Notes: generated by a model not told the origin, from the letters alone. A stretch of 64,000 nucleotides of DNA from Aestuariivita sp. (GCF_021404545.1 NZ_JAAWWD010000044.1:1-64000), one strand, 5' to 3'; shown: positions 9,057 to 19,117, counted from the first letter of the stretch. Translations and numbers: made by a program.

Positions 9057-10821
9057 GACACCTTACCTTGTGGCCAGGTTCCACCTCGGTCAAGGACGGA
9101 ACGATATCTGGGGTGAATCGGAAGCTCTCTGGCCAGCTCTCGGGCGCGCCCGCCCCATTGGCGACCAGTTTCAGATCAATCGGCTTGTTGATATCGGGCT
9201 CGGGCTGGGCGGCGATCAACGCCTTGGTATAGGGATGCTGGGGGTTGTAAAACAGCGTCTCGGGCGGGGCCTGTTCCACCACCAGCCCCTGACGCATCAC
9301 CGCCACTTCATCGGCGATCCGCGCCACGACCGCCAGATCGTGACTGATAAACAGATAGGACAGCCCAGCCCGGTCGCGGATGTCTTCGAGCAGGGTCAGG
9401 ATCTGTTCCTGGACCGACACATCAAGGGCCGATGTCGGTTCGTCACAGACCAAGAGCGACGGGTTGAGCATCAGCGCACGTGCAATTGACAGACGCTGAC
9501 GCTGGCCGCCCGAAAACGCATGTGGATAGCGAAACAGCATCTCGCGTTTCAGCCCGACCCATTGCAGCATCTCGGCGGCCTTCTCGCGCCGCTCCGACCA
9601 GGTCCCGATTCCGTGGATCTCCAGCGGTTCGGTTAGCGCGTCCATCACCCGCATCCGCGGGCTGAGCGAAGAATAGGGGTCCTGAAAGACCATCTGGGCC
9701 TGGCGCTGAAACGCGGTGCGCGCGGCGCGTGACATTGCGTGGACCTTGATCGGGTCGGCATCGGCGCTGGCGCGAAACGCGACCTTGCCGCCCGGGTCCG
9801 GCGGCTCAGCGCCCAGAGCGATCCGCGCACACGTGGTCTTGCCCGAGCCGCTTTCGCCGACGATGGCCAGCGTCTTGCCCCGCGTGACGGCCAGATCGAC
9901 TCCGCGACAGGCCCGTACCAGCATCTCGGGCTTCCAGCGTGAATTGCCGCGCACGTGATAGGTCTTGGACACATCGCTCAGCGTTAGGATCAGATCCTCG
10001 CGCGGCAGCGGCGGGGCGGCCCGCGCCACATCGGGGATTTGCGGGGCGGCGGCAAAGAGCTTTTGGGTATAGCCATGCGCGGGCGCGCGCAGCACCGCCG
10101 AGGCGGGGCCCGCTTCCATCACGCGGCCCTTGTTCATCACCACCACGCTTTCGGCCATATTGGCGACCACGCCCAGATCATGGGTCACCAGAATGACCGC
10201 GGTCCCGGTTTCTTTCTGCAACTCCTTGATCAGACCCAGCACCTGGGCCTGTGTCGTGACGTCAAGGGCTGTGGTCGGCTCGTCCGCGATCAGCAATTCG
10301 GGCTTGGAGATCATCGCCATCGCGATCATCGCGCGTTGCCTCATGCCGCCCGACAGCTCGAACGGATAGGCGCGGAACGCGCGTTCGGGGTCGGGAAAGC
10401 CAACCCTCTCGAACTGTTCGATGGCCGCGGCCTTGGCCGTGGCGGCGCTGACCCGGTGATGCAGGACCAGGGCTTCGATCACCTGATTGCCGACCCGGTG
10501 CAGCGGTGAAAGCGAGCGCATCGGTTCTTGAAAGATCATCGAAACCGCATTGCCCCGGATGCCGCGCATGCGCCGTTCCGTCAAATGATGCAGCTCTTGT
10601 CGGCCGTCGCGCCCGTTGAGCACGACCCGTCCCGACGACAGCCGCGCCTTTTTGGGTAGGATGCGCAGGATCGCGCGGCAACTGATCGTCTTGCCAGAGC
10701 CGCTCTCACCCACAAGGGCCAGCGTCTGGCCTTTATGAACCTCAAAGCTGACGCCGCTGACCACAGGGTCGGACGTGCCGAATGCGATCCCTAGATCCTC
10801 GACGCTCAGCAATGCAGACAT
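9049..10821 (-). CDS. ABC transporter ATP-binding protein, two fused NBDs (YejF-like)
   Basis: About 590 aa tandem ATPase of the oligopeptide importer class (DppD-DppF fused, as in YejF/GsiA). NBD1 has Walker A GESGSGKT, signature LSGGMRQR and Walker B LLIADEPTTALD. NBD2 repeats GESGSGKT, SGGQRQR and LLVCDEPTSALD. Both end with an 'HPYTKAL'-type oligopeptide ABC tail. I start it at ATG 10821 (MSALLSVEDLG), where the first strand of NBD1 begins; an upstream in-frame start at 10896 would add 25 unconserved residues. First gene of the importer operon, so the order is ATPase, binding protein, permease, permease. Confidence 0.92.
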   Translation of the reverse strand: MSALLSVEDLGIAFGTSDPVVSGVSFEVHKGQTLALVGESGSGKTISCRAILRILPKKARLSSGRVVLNGRDGRQELHHLTERRMRGIRGNAVSMIFQEPMRSLSPLHRVGNQVIEALVLHHRVSAATAKAAAIEQFERVGFPDPERAFRAYPFELSGGMRQRAMIAMAMISKPELLIADEPTTALDVTTQAQVLGLIKELQKETGTAVILVTHDLGVVANMAESVVVMNKGRVMEAGPASAVLRAPAHGYTQKLFAAAPQIPDVARAAPPLPREDLILTLSDVSKTYHVRGNSRWKPEMLVRACRGVDLAVTRGKTLAIVGESGSGKTTCARIALGAEPPDPGGKVAFRASADADPIKVHAMSRAARTAFQRQAQMVFQDPYSSLSPRMRVMDALTEPLEIHGIGTWSERREKAAEMLQWVGLKREMLFRYPHAFSGGQRQRLSIARALMLNPSLLVCDEPTSALDVSVQEQILTLLEDIRDRAGLSYLFISHDLAVVARIADEVAVMRQGLVVEQAPPETLFYNPQHPYTKALIAAQPEPDINKPIDLKLVANGAGAPESWPESFRFTPDIVPSLTEVEPGHKVRCHA

Positions 10822-11005
10822 AACGCGTTCTTTCGTCCCCGGTGGCGATCGTGGGTCCCTTTGCCGTCGCAGGCAGGGATTCTGGTCTTGTGACACCTTG
10901 GCAATGGCATATGTGTTTCGTCAATGCATCGGGGCCACGGATGACTACACTTTCCCGGCGTGGTTTGGCATGACGCCGGTGCAGGGATCAAAAAAAGGAC
11001 GAGCG

Positions 11006-11497
11006 ATGACCCGACTGGACCTCTTTATCGACCGGATGGTGTCGCAACGCGCCTGTCTGGATTACGCGATCGCGCTCACATCAGATATGGCCGGACCTGT
11101 GTTCGAGCTGGGATTGGGCAATGGTCGCACATATCACCATATGAGCCATCGTATCACCGGGCGGGATATCTACGTCTTCGAGCGGGCCGTCGCCTCGCAT
11201 CCCGACAGCACGCCGCCCAAGGATATGACCATTCTGGGCGATGTGCGGAACACACTGCCAGCCGCGCTGGCCAGGTTCGGGGCCAGCGCAAGCTTGATCC
11301 ATGCGGATCTGGGCGGGCATAACGCCGAAAAGAACGTTGCGTTCGCGCGGCTTGCCTCGCCCTTGATCGAGCCCTTGCTGGCGCCGGGCGGTCTGATGGT
11401 GTCGAGCGACCGAATGTTCTTTGACAGGCTGGAGAACCATCCCCTGCCAGATACAGCGGTCGAGGGCCGATGCTTTATCTACAAACGCCCATCCTGA
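11006..11497 (+). CDS. Class I SAM-dependent methyltransferase-like protein
   Basis: 163 aa protein resembling small Rossmann-fold SAM methyltransferases: 'GPVFELGLGNGRTYHHM' matches motif I (E-x-G-x-G-x-G) and 'DIYVFERA' the acidic end of strand 2; 'LIHADLGGHN' and 'LLAPGGLMVSSDRMFF' follow as later strands. It appears short, with little room for a substrate domain, so the reaction is unknown. ATG 11006 has AAAGGAC upstream. It lies divergently beside the ABC importer operon and is followed by a composite palindromic repeat. Confidence 0.75.
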   Translation: MTRLDLFIDRMVSQRACLDYAIALTSDMAGPVFELGLGNGRTYHHMSHRITGRDIYVFERAVASHPDSTPPKDMTILGDVRNTLPAALARFGASASLIHADLGGHNAEKNVAFARLASPLIEPLLAPGGLMVSSDRMFFDRLENHPLPDTAVEGRCFIYKRPS

Positions 11498-11548
11498 TCG
11501 GAGCGGCTGCGCCGCATTCTATTCTATTTGTGCGCGGCCGCACGGGCC

Positions 11549-11668
11549 TTGGGACGCTGTCCCAAACCCTGGGAATATTTAGAGCCAGAAGAAGCACAAG
11601 ATCCGCTTACGGCTTCTTCTGGCCAAAAATATTCCCGGGGGAGGCCGCAGGCCGGGGGCAGAGCCCCC
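11549..11668. repeat. Composite palindromic repeat, copy 1 (two-armed)
   Basis: A hairpin with 7-base arms (TTGGGAC-GCT-GTCCCAA, 11549-11565) is followed after 5 bases by an arm starting GGGAATATTTAGAGCCAGAA (11571-11595), a 16-base spacer, and its inverted partner GCTTCTTCTGGCCAAAAATA... (11612-11636; 22 of 25 positions pair). A short GGCC hairpin and GGGGGC-AGA-GCCCCC (11654-11668) come next. Single-arm copies occur at 47820 and 63354. It sits between two rightward genes and could terminate the first. Confidence 0.8.
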
Positions 11669-11743
11669 TTTGTGACCCACATGTTTGCCAGCGCTTGGTC
11701 AAACCGCTTTTTTTCGCGCCAAGTTGAATATGAAAGGTTCGCC

Positions 11744-12517
11744 ATGTCCCGCCGCCTAGATTGGGCCGAGTATCGCACCACAGAGTTCCAGTCCTCGGAT
11801 CTGAGCCGAACCATTGCGGTTCTGCCCACCGCCGCCATCGAACAGCACGGGCCGCATTTGCCGGTTGGCACGGACGCCATGATCGGCGAGGGGATGCTGG
11901 CCGAGCTGCGCCGGACCTGTCCCGACGATCTGGATATGCGCATTCTGCCAATGCAGGCGGTCGGAAAATCGAATGAGCATCTTTATGCGCCCGGCACCCT
12001 GACGCTGAGTGCGCAGACAGCGCTTGCAGTCTGGATCGAGATTGGTCTTTCGGTGGCGCGGGCGGGCATTCGCCGGATCGCCATCGTCAATTCGCATGGT
12101 GGTAACCTCGACCTGATCTCGATCCTGGCACGCGAACTCAGGGTCGAGGCCGGTATGTTGGCGGTGAAATGCCAATGGGGCGCGTTTGGCTATCCCGCAG
12201 GGCTTTTTTCGGACCGCGAAGGCCGCTTTGGCATCCATGGCGGGGATGTGGAAACCTCTCTCATGCTGGCATTTCAGCCGCATGCCGTCGACATGCAAGA
12301 GGCGCGCGATTTCCGCTCCAGTGCCGAGAGCTCGCCGATCTCGCCCACCGGTCCGGTCTCATATGGCTGGATATCGTCCGATCTCAATCCCGAAGGTACG
12401 GTGGGGGAGGCGCATCTGGCCACCGCAGAGAAAGGCCGCGCCACCTGCGCCCATCAGGTTGAGGGGTTCATCGCGCTGTTACGCAAGATGCGCGATATGG
12501 AGATCCCAAGCGCATGA
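11744..12517 (+). CDS. Creatininase family protein
   Basis: 257 aa amidohydrolase of the creatininase family, metal enzymes that open cyclic amides (creatinine, FAPy-type or mycofactocin-type substrates). Metal ligands are visible: 'LPTAAIEQHGPHLPVGTDAMI' (E..H...D), 'IVNSHGGNLD' (H/N), and 'GIHGGDVETSLML' (E of the third ligand site). Start ATG 11744 has GAAAGG upstream. It precedes the MaoC-phosphotransacetylase gene by 31 bases and may share its transcript. The actual substrate is not evident. Confidence 0.9.
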   Translation: MSRRLDWAEYRTTEFQSSDLSRTIAVLPTAAIEQHGPHLPVGTDAMIGEGMLAELRRTCPDDLDMRILPMQAVGKSNEHLYAPGTLTLSAQTALAVWIEIGLSVARAGIRRIAIVNSHGGNLDLISILARELRVEAGMLAVKCQWGAFGYPAGLFSDREGRFGIHGGDVETSLMLAFQPHAVDMQEARDFRSSAESSPISPTGPVSYGWISSDLNPEGTVGEAHLATAEKGRATCAHQVEGFIALLRKMRDMEIPSA

Positions 12518-12548
12518 TCCAGCAAGCAAGCTACGAGGCAAAGCACCC

Positions 12549-13931
12549 ATGACCCACCGCATCGACAATGTTCCCTTTGAGCGGCTTGATATCGGGATGG
12601 AGGCGTCCGAGACGCGCACCTGCCGGGCCGACGATCTCTATGTCTTTGCCAATGCGTCGGGCAATCTCAACCCGATGCACCTGCCCAAGGAGGATGGCGA
12701 TGGGGATGGCGCGCCAGAGGCCGTGGCGCCGGGGATGTGGGTGGCCTCGCTGATTTCGGCGGTACTGGGGTGCAAGCTGCCGGGGCCGGGCACGCTTTAT
12801 CACTCGCAGATGCTGCGGTTTCCCGGACGCGCGCATGCGGGCGATACGCTGACCGCGCGGGTGCGCCTGACGGCCAAGGGACCCGGGCGTCTTGTGACGT
12901 TCGAGACCTGGGTTGAGGATGCCGATGGTATGCCAATCGTCGAAGGGGAGGCGCAGGTCCAGGCGCCCGAAAGAGAGCTGCATTTCGATGCCGATGACAT
13001 CCCCGGTCTGACGGTTCAGCGCCATCAGCACTTCGACCGTCTGCTGGCCCTGGCCGAGCCGTTGCCACCCATCCTGACCGCGGTTGTGGCGCCCGAGGAG
13101 CCAGATGCATTGTCTGGCGCCATATTGGCGGCCGAGCATACGTTGATCACACCGATCCTGATCGGAGATCCGGCCAAGATCGCTGACGCCGCCGAGGCTG
13201 AAGAGATCGACCTTTCGCCGTATCGAATCATCGATCAGCCCGATCACAAACTGGCGGCAGCCCAGGCTGTGCGCATGGTGCATGAGGGGCAGGCCCAGGC
13301 GGTGATGAAAGGGCATTTGCACACAGATGTGCTGCTGGGCCAGATCCTAAAGAAAGACGGCGGACTGCGCACAGGTCGCCGTCTCAGCCATGTCTTTGTA
13401 ATGGATGTGCCGGGTCTGAACCATCTGCTGATGGTGACAGATGCGGCAATCAACATAACACCGGATCTTCAGACCAAGGCCGATATCATCCAGAATGCCA
13501 TCGATCTGGCCCAGACGCTGGGAATAGCCGAGCCCAAGGTTGGCGTGCTCTCTGCGATTGAAAAGGTGAACCCTGCGATCCCGTCGACACTGGATGCCGC
13601 AATTCTGTCGAAGATGGCGGATCGCGGTCAGATCACTGGCGGGCTGGTGGACGGTCCGCTGGCCATGGACAACGCCATCGATCTGGAGGCTGCGGCGACC
13701 AAGGGCATTCGCTCGCTGGTGGCTGGACGTGCGGAAATCCTCGTCGCCCCGAATATGGAGGCGGGCAATATGCTGGCCAAGGAACTGACATATCTCGCCC
13801 ATGCCGAGGCGGCGGGTGTCGTCATGGGGGCGAAATGCCCGGTGATCCTCAACAGCCGCGCGGATAATGAAAAGGCGCGGCTCGCCTCGGCCGCGGTGGC
13901 CGCTCTGGCTGCGTTGGGGGAGCGAGCATGA
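12549..13931 (+). CDS. MaoC-like domain fused to phosphate acetyl/butyryltransferase
   Basis: 460 aa fusion. Residues about 1-140 are a MaoC-type hotdog domain, and about 150-460 a phosphotransacetylase-like domain (LAAEHTLITPILIGDP, GAKCPVILNSRADN near the end). The C-terminal part would interconvert acyl-CoA and acyl-phosphate. The hydratase-type motif reads ASGNLNPMHLP, with Asn where enoyl hydratases carry the catalytic Asp of D-x4-H, so hydratase activity is doubtful. The last four bases overlap the start of acetate kinase, giving a Pta-AckA pair. Start ATG 12549. Confidence 0.9.
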   Translation: MTHRIDNVPFERLDIGMEASETRTCRADDLYVFANASGNLNPMHLPKEDGDGDGAPEAVAPGMWVASLISAVLGCKLPGPGTLYHSQMLRFPGRAHAGDTLTARVRLTAKGPGRLVTFETWVEDADGMPIVEGEAQVQAPERELHFDADDIPGLTVQRHQHFDRLLALAEPLPPILTAVVAPEEPDALSGAILAAEHTLITPILIGDPAKIADAAEAEEIDLSPYRIIDQPDHKLAAAQAVRMVHEGQAQAVMKGHLHTDVLLGQILKKDGGLRTGRRLSHVFVMDVPGLNHLLMVTDAAINITPDLQTKADIIQNAIDLAQTLGIAEPKVGVLSAIEKVNPAIPSTLDAAILSKMADRGQITGGLVDGPLAMDNAIDLEAAATKGIRSLVAGRAEILVAPNMEAGNMLAKELTYLAHAEAAGVVMGAKCPVILNSRADNEKARLASAAVAALAALGERA

Positions 13932-15076
13932 GTGCGATCCTGACGCTGAATGCGGGCAGTTCCTCGATCAAGTTCGGCGTCTACGTTGCCGGGGCGGACC
14001 CGCAGGCGCTGATCGATGGGCAGGTCGAAAACCTGGGCGAGGCGGCCTTGCTGGAGATCGGTGAGACAGAGATTGCGATTGGCGCCGCCGACCATGCGGT
14101 GGCCGTCGCCGCTATCTTGCGCGCGATTGAGCCCGTTCTGGACGGGCGCCGGGTTGAGGTTGTGGGCCACCGTGTCGTGCATGGCGGCACCGGGTTTTCT
14201 GCGCCCGTGCATCTCGATGATGCCGCGATTGCCGAACTTGAGGGGCTGATCCCGCTCGCCCCGCTGCATCAGCCGCATAATCTGGCCGGGGTACATGCCG
14301 CCCGCGCGGCCTTCCCTGAGGCCATTCAGGTGGCCTGTTTCGACACCGCCTTTCACCACAACCGTCCGTTTGTGGCCGACGCGTTTGCCCTGCCGCGCCG
14401 TTTTTATGAGGCGGGTGTGCGGCGCTATGGGTTTCACGGGCTGAGCTATGACTACATCGCCGGAGTGCTGCGCCGCGACTACCCGGATCTGCACAAAGGG
14501 CGGGTGGTGGTGGCACATCTGGGCAATGGCGCCTCGATGTGCGCGATGGAGGGTGGACGGTCTGTCGGCTCCTCGATGGGGTTTTCCGCGCTCGACGGAT
14601 TGCCGATGGGGACGCGCTGCGGCCAGATCGACCCGGGCGTGCTGCTCTATCTGATGGATCAGGGTATGGACATCGAGGAGATGACCACGCTGCTTTACAA
14701 GGAAAGCGGGCTCAAGGGGCTCTCGGGGCTGACCCATGATATGCGGACGCTCCTGGCCAGCGACGATCCGCATGCGGTCCAGGCACTGGACTACTACACG
14801 TTCCGCATCCGGCGCGAGCTGGGCGCCATGGCCGCCGTTCTGGGCGGTGTCGATGCGATGGTCTTTACCGGCGGAGTGGGGGAGAACGCCGCCCCGATCC
14901 GCACGCGCGTGCTGGAAAAAACCGGATTTCTGGGGCTTGCGGTCGATGCCGAGGCAAACGCCCGCAACGCGCGTGAGATCGGCGCGGGTCCGACACCTGT
15001 TCTGGTGATCGGCACGGATGAGGAGAGGGTGATCGCGCGCGTCGCCAACAGTTGGCTGAGGCGCCACCGGATGTAG
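13928..15076 (+). CDS. ackA: Acetate kinase
   Basis: 382 aa acetate kinase of the ASKHA fold, making ATP and acetate from acetyl phosphate. Signatures: 'ILTLNAGSSSIKFGVY' at the N-terminus (family signature 1), 'FDTAFH' (the conserved catalytic region), 'YGFHGLSYDYI' (signature 2), 'VVAHLGNGASMCAMEGGRSVGSSMGFSALDGLPMGTRCG' type loop, and 'MVFTGGVGENA' near the C-terminus. Overlaps the phosphotransacetylase gene by 4 bases (ATGA), so expression is coupled. Convergent with the dabA gene. Confidence 0.95.
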   Translation: MSAILTLNAGSSSIKFGVYVAGADPQALIDGQVENLGEAALLEIGETEIAIGAADHAVAVAAILRAIEPVLDGRRVEVVGHRVVHGGTGFSAPVHLDDAAIAELEGLIPLAPLHQPHNLAGVHAARAAFPEAIQVACFDTAFHHNRPFVADAFALPRRFYEAGVRRYGFHGLSYDYIAGVLRRDYPDLHKGRVVVAHLGNGASMCAMEGGRSVGSSMGFSALDGLPMGTRCGQIDPGVLLYLMDQGMDIEEMTTLLYKESGLKGLSGLTHDMRTLLASDDPHAVQALDYYTFRIRRELGAMAAVLGGVDAMVFTGGVGENAAPIRTRVLEKTGFLGLAVDAEANARNAREIGAGPTPVLVIGTDEERVIARVANSWLRRHRM

Positions 15077-15083
15077 GAGAGAT

Positions 15084-15114
15084 GGGGCGCGCCAGGTCAG
15101 ACCCGGCACGCCCC
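15084..15114. terminator. Probable bidirectional terminator hairpin
   Basis: GGGGCGCGCC (15084-15093) pairs with GGCACGCCCC (15105-15114) with one mismatch around an 11-base loop. It lies between the convergent ackA and dabA genes. No long T-run follows on either strand, so termination strength is uncertain. Confidence 0.5.
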
Positions 15115-15134
15115 GCTCCCGTCGGCTACCTTGT

Positions 15135-17546
15135 TTACTCCGCAGCGATCGCCGATCCCTGCGAGGTTGTCCCATCCATCGGCGACCATTCCAGATCGCC
15201 GTCATAGCGCCAGCCCAGTTTCCCATCGTCGTCCATGGCGATCAGGTGCAGCCAGCCATTGTCGAAGAGATCCCGCACCCCGTCATGGCGTTTGAGGATA
15301 TCCGTCATCGCCTCGCGCGGGGCCTCGATCACCACGGCCAGGCGCAGCGGATCGTGCTGATACTGCTCGCCGTCATGGATCGACTGCCAGGGCAGGCCGG
15401 GGCGGAGCGATCCGCCATTGCCTTCCAGCACACCGATACCGCCGGCCACATTGTGCAACAGCTTGTTGCCACCGCCAAAAAGGCGCGGCGCTACGGTCGA
15501 GCCGTAATATTGCAGGCTGATCCAGCTTGCCACGACCACCGGGGCGGTCATGATCAGCTCGAGCACGCCAAAGCCATCATCGGCCCGCCAGTCATAGTTG
15601 TGCAGAAACGACTGGCCTGCCAGTGACGTGCCATCTGTGCGCCCGCGCGGGGCCGCGATAAACGCCCGGCATCCCGCCAGACCCCATTCGGGGCGCAGTT
15701 CGGACCAGTCCGAGGCCCGGCGGGCGACGTCTTTGTCCATCTCCGCTCGCGGCAGACGGCCCGCCCGTTCGGTCCGCGCCAGACGGCCCGCAGCCTCAAG
15801 CCAGCTGCGCAGCTGATCCAGATCCGCCTTGCGGTCAGGCGCGGGATAGTCCTGATCGTAAAGCGTCACCTGATCGGTGGTCGTGTCGTGCAAAGCGGGC
15901 ACAAAGAGAGTGTCGTCGGGGATCTCCATCCCCTTGGCCTTGAGCCCCTCGCGCACCTGCGGATCGTTCAGCACGCCCGCCAGCAGCCGCGCGTTCACAT
16001 CACCGGCATAGCCGCCACAGGCCCCGCAATGCAGCCCGCTCTCATGCGGGTTGTTGGTCACATTGGCGCCATGGCCCGCGATCATCACCACCCGCGCGAA
16101 GTTCGAAGTCAGAGACATCGCGTTCAGCACCGTGACACCCATGCCGATCCGCGCCTCCAGATCGACCGAGGCATCCAGCTTCGGCGTGGGTTCGGCTGAG
16201 GCCGGACCATGACCCAGACCCAGCGCATCGCGCACCAGCTTGCCCACATAGATCGGTCCGGTTGCCTCGACAAAGGCGAATGAAGACACGGCGGCCAGCT
16301 TGAAGCGGCCCCAGGCGCGGCTGGCGCGGGCGGCATAGCGGCGGGTCAGGTCGTCCTCCTCGCTTTCGGCGACTGTGGTGTTCAGGCCCATCTGCAACAA
16401 GACCGGCCCGCGCGCCTCGACCACATCCGACCCGGCGGCCTTATGCGCTGTGGTTAGCCCGAAGAAACCCGCAAATCCGATGGTCTCGATGCTGCTGTCG
16501 AGCGATTCGAGCGCCCGCCGATAGACTTCGGAGCGGACGTCGATGCAGAAGGCGGCCTGCAATGCGGGGCGCCCTTCGATCTTGCGGGGCGTCCCCTCGG
16601 CCAGGGCCAGACCCAGCTTGCGTTGCTGCGCGCGCTCGGCGGCCTCTTGCAGCACCGCGTCGATCACATGATCCTTGGTCGGAGTGACGGGCAAGGCGTG
16701 GTTTTTGACGACCTCGGCCCAGCGGGCGGCGATCTTGTCCTTGTAGAGGTCGAAGAGCGCCTCTTCCCAGACCATCCGGATCGCCAAAAGCTCGGCTGGG
16801 GTGCTGTCATTGTCGCCATAGAGCTCGGCCTGCCAAAGCAGATAGCGCGCGTATTGCGCCCAGCCGCCCAGATCGACCAGAATCCGGTGGAAGGCGGTAC
16901 CAGCGGCCTGGGTGGTGAGGCCCAGTGTCTCGGATGCGCGTCCGATTGTCCGCCAGGGAGAGCGGGAGGTGGCCGCGACAAAAGCGCCAAAACCCTTCAG
17001 CCCATGGATTTCCGGTGTCAGATCCCGCGCGGCAAACTCCCGCCAGGCGATAAAGGCACCGCCCGCGCGATAGGGCTGCCACAGTGCCTGACCCTCGTCG
17101 AAATGGCTGGCCGCCCAAACCCCGATCCGGTCCTCGATCAGCCCGGACCAGTCAATGCCTGACACTTCGGAGGCCAGCTCGGCCACCGTTGGCAGGGCGC
17201 GCGGCGCCTCCGGTGTGGTGTCGAGCGCGTCTTTGAGATCCTGCATCGTGGGGCGGTCAAAGGTGCCGCCCGCTGCGGCCAGCGCCGCACTCAGATCCTC
17301 GTCGGTGATCTCGCCCGCGTCCATTTTGGCGGCCCAGATCGCCCGATCCGGCGTGATCCGGGTGCCCGCGACCCGTGCCAGTCGCGCAGCGGTCACGGCC
17401 AGCGGTTCGTCCGTCTGACCCAGGAAGGGGTTGACCGCAACGCTGGAGGCCAGCGGAAAGAGCGGCGGGATTGCCCGGGTGGCTGCATCGACTTCGGCCA
17501 CAAGCTCCAGCAGGGCGGCGGGGTAGGTTTCATGTTGCATGAACAT
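15135..17546 (-). CDS. dabA: Inorganic carbon transporter subunit DabA (DUF2309/UPF0753)
   Basis: 803 aa beta-carbonic-anhydrase-like subunit of the DAB system, which is known to hydrate CO2 to bicarbonate vectorially, driven by the cation gradient through DabB. The zinc-site residues of the family are present: C334 and D336 (FCIDVRSE), H492 ([10 protein letters not shown]) and C507/C510 (HCGACGG). ATG 17546 has GGGAGA 8 bases upstream. The dabB gene is immediately upstream with a 20-base gap, so dabB-dabA form one leftward operon. No signal peptide; family members are peripheral on the cytoplasmic face. Confidence 0.95.
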   Translation of the reverse strand: MFMQHETYPAALLELVAEVDAATRAIPPLFPLASSVAVNPFLGQTDEPLAVTAARLARVAGTRITPDRAIWAAKMDAGEITDEDLSAALAAAGGTFDRPTMQDLKDALDTTPEAPRALPTVAELASEVSGIDWSGLIEDRIGVWAASHFDEGQALWQPYRAGGAFIAWREFAARDLTPEIHGLKGFGAFVAATSRSPWRTIGRASETLGLTTQAAGTAFHRILVDLGGWAQYARYLLWQAELYGDNDSTPAELLAIRMVWEEALFDLYKDKIAARWAEVVKNHALPVTPTKDHVIDAVLQEAAERAQQRKLGLALAEGTPRKIEGRPALQAAFCIDVRSEVYRRALESLDSSIETIGFAGFFGLTTAHKAAGSDVVEARGPVLLQMGLNTTVAESEEDDLTRRYAARASRAWGRFKLAAVSSFAFVEATGPIYVGKLVRDALGLGHGPASAEPTPKLDASVDLEARIGMGVTVLNAMSLTSNFARVVMIAGHGANVTNNPHESGLHCGACGGYAGDVNARLLAGVLNDPQVREGLKAKGMEIPDDTLFVPALHDTTTDQVTLYDQDYPAPDRKADLDQLRSWLEAAGRLARTERAGRLPRAEMDKDVARRASDWSELRPEWGLAGCRAFIAAPRGRTDGTSLAGQSFLHNYDWRADDGFGVLELIMTAPVVVASWISLQYYGSTVAPRLFGGGNKLLHNVAGGIGVLEGNGGSLRPGLPWQSIHDGEQYQHDPLRLAVVIEAPREAMTDILKRHDGVRDLFDNGWLHLIAMDDDGKLGWRYDGDLEWSPMDGTTSQGSAIAAE

Positions 17547-17566
17547 TTCTGATATCTCCCGTCAGA

Positions 17567-19117
17567 TCAGGATGTAGACCGTTTCGACCATCCGCCCAGC
17601 AGGCGGTCGAAGATGGCGTTTGCGTAAAGCCCGTTGCTGAGATGCACGCGGACACCTGTCGCCGCCGGGTGCGAGGCCCAGAGCGGGAAGGTGGCCTGCG
17701 CCAGCGCCACCGCGCCAAAGCTGATCAGCGCCAGAATGATCAGTGCCCATTCCAGCGCGCCGGGTGCCGGGGTCGCGGGCAGGGTGCCTGCGGTCAGGTA
17801 ATCGGCCGCCATTTGCAGCACGAAATAGCTGACCGAGGTGGCCGTGGCATAGATCGCCGTGCGCCGGGTCAGCGCCGCGGGGGCGGCATCGGCAAAGCCC
17901 TGCGCCAGCAGATAGGCTACCCCGAAGATCAGGATCATGCCCAATGCGATGGCCTGCACCGATTTGCCGTCAAAGCCAAAGATCAGGCCAACGACACCGT
18001 AGATCGCGATGGCCACCGCAAAGGCTTGCAGCACCTTGGCCATGCCGGGCACGGCGACGGGGCCGGGCCTGCGGATGGCGGCCACATTGCCCACGGCCTC
18101 GCCCGCGCTGAGAAAGGCATGCGCTTTATAAAGTGAATGCGCCACGATATGCAGCAAGGCCAGCGGGAAAAGCGCCAGACCGCATTGCAGCACCATGAAC
18201 CCCATCTGCGCGATGGTGGACCACGCAAGCGAGGTTTTGACCGCCGGCTGGGTGAGCATCACAAGCCCACCAAACAGCGCCGTAAACCCGCCCAGCATCA
18301 CCAGAATCGCCATCACGCCGGGCGCGGCCAGCATCACATCGGCAAAGCGGATAAGCAAAAAGCCCCCGGCGTTGATCACGCCCGCATGCAGCAGGGCCGA
18401 AACCGGAGTGGGCGCCTCCATCACTTCGGTCAGCCAGCCATGGGCCGGAAACTGCGCCGAGGCTAAAACCGCCGCCGCCGCAATCAACAGACCCGCGGCC
18501 GCGGTCATCGCATCGGGTTGCACCGCGCCCAGGATGGTGGCGATGTCGGTGGTACCATAGGCCCGCGACAACAGCACGACCGCCAAAAGAAGGGCAATCT
18601 CACTGACCCGCGCGGTCACGGCCTTTTTGCGCGCCGCACGCACGGCGGTGGTTCTGTCGGGATAGAAAAGCAGCAATTGGTGCAACGCCAGGCTGGTCGC
18701 GGCCCATGCAAGAAGCAATTGGACCAGGTTGCCCGACATCACCAGCAGCAACACTGCCGCAAGGGCAGCCGACATCCAGCCGGTAAAGGCGCCCTGCCGT
18801 GGCTCACCATCCATATAGGTGGCCGAATAGCGCATCACGATCCAGCCGATAAAGCTGACCAGAACCAACATGATCGCGCTGACCGCATCCAGGCGGGCCG
18901 AGAACCCGATGCCCGCCACACCCACCAAAGCCGAAGTGCCGGGACCGTATGCCACCAGAAACCCCGCCGCCAGTACCGAGATCACAAAGGCCCCGAAAGC
19001 GGCCCCTTCGGCCAGTTTTGGCACGGCGCCGGGCCGAACCCTGTCATTGCGGCTCGCATGAAGTGCCACGCCCAGCAGGATCAGTGGTGCCAGAAATGGC
19101 AAAAAAAGATAAAACAT
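17567..19117 (-). CDS. dabB: Inorganic carbon transporter subunit DabB (NuoL-like)
   Basis: 516 aa polytopic membrane protein of the NuoL/MrpA proton-conducting family with about 13 helices. Family features: 'AAATSLALHQLLLFYPDRTTAVRAARKKA', the helix 'FPAHGWLTEVMEAPTPVSALLHAGVINAGGFLLIRFA' (conserved proton-channel signature with Lys/His region) and 'LAWSTIAQMGFMVLQCGLALFPLALLHIVAHSLYKAHAFLSAG'. Next to dabA it fits DabB rather than a complex I subunit; no other nuo or mrp genes are nearby. First gene of the dabBA operon, divergent from a LysR gene. Confidence 0.93.
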   Translation of the reverse strand: MFYLFLPFLAPLILLGVALHASRNDRVRPGAVPKLAEGAAFGAFVISVLAAGFLVAYGPGTSALVGVAGIGFSARLDAVSAIMLVLVSFIGWIVMRYSATYMDGEPRQGAFTGWMSAALAAVLLLVMSGNLVQLLLAWAATSLALHQLLLFYPDRTTAVRAARKKAVTARVSEIALLLAVVLLSRAYGTTDIATILGAVQPDAMTAAAGLLIAAAAVLASAQFPAHGWLTEVMEAPTPVSALLHAGVINAGGFLLIRFADVMLAAPGVMAILVMLGGFTALFGGLVMLTQPAVKTSLAWSTIAQMGFMVLQCGLALFPLALLHIVAHSLYKAHAFLSAGEAVGNVAAIRRPGPVAVPGMAKVLQAFAVAIAIYGVVGLIFGFDGKSVQAIALGMILIFGVAYLLAQGFADAAPAALTRRTAIYATATSVSYFVLQMAADYLTAGTLPATPAPGALEWALIILALISFGAVALAQATFPLWASHPAATGVRVHLSNGLYANAIFDRLLGGWSKRSTS

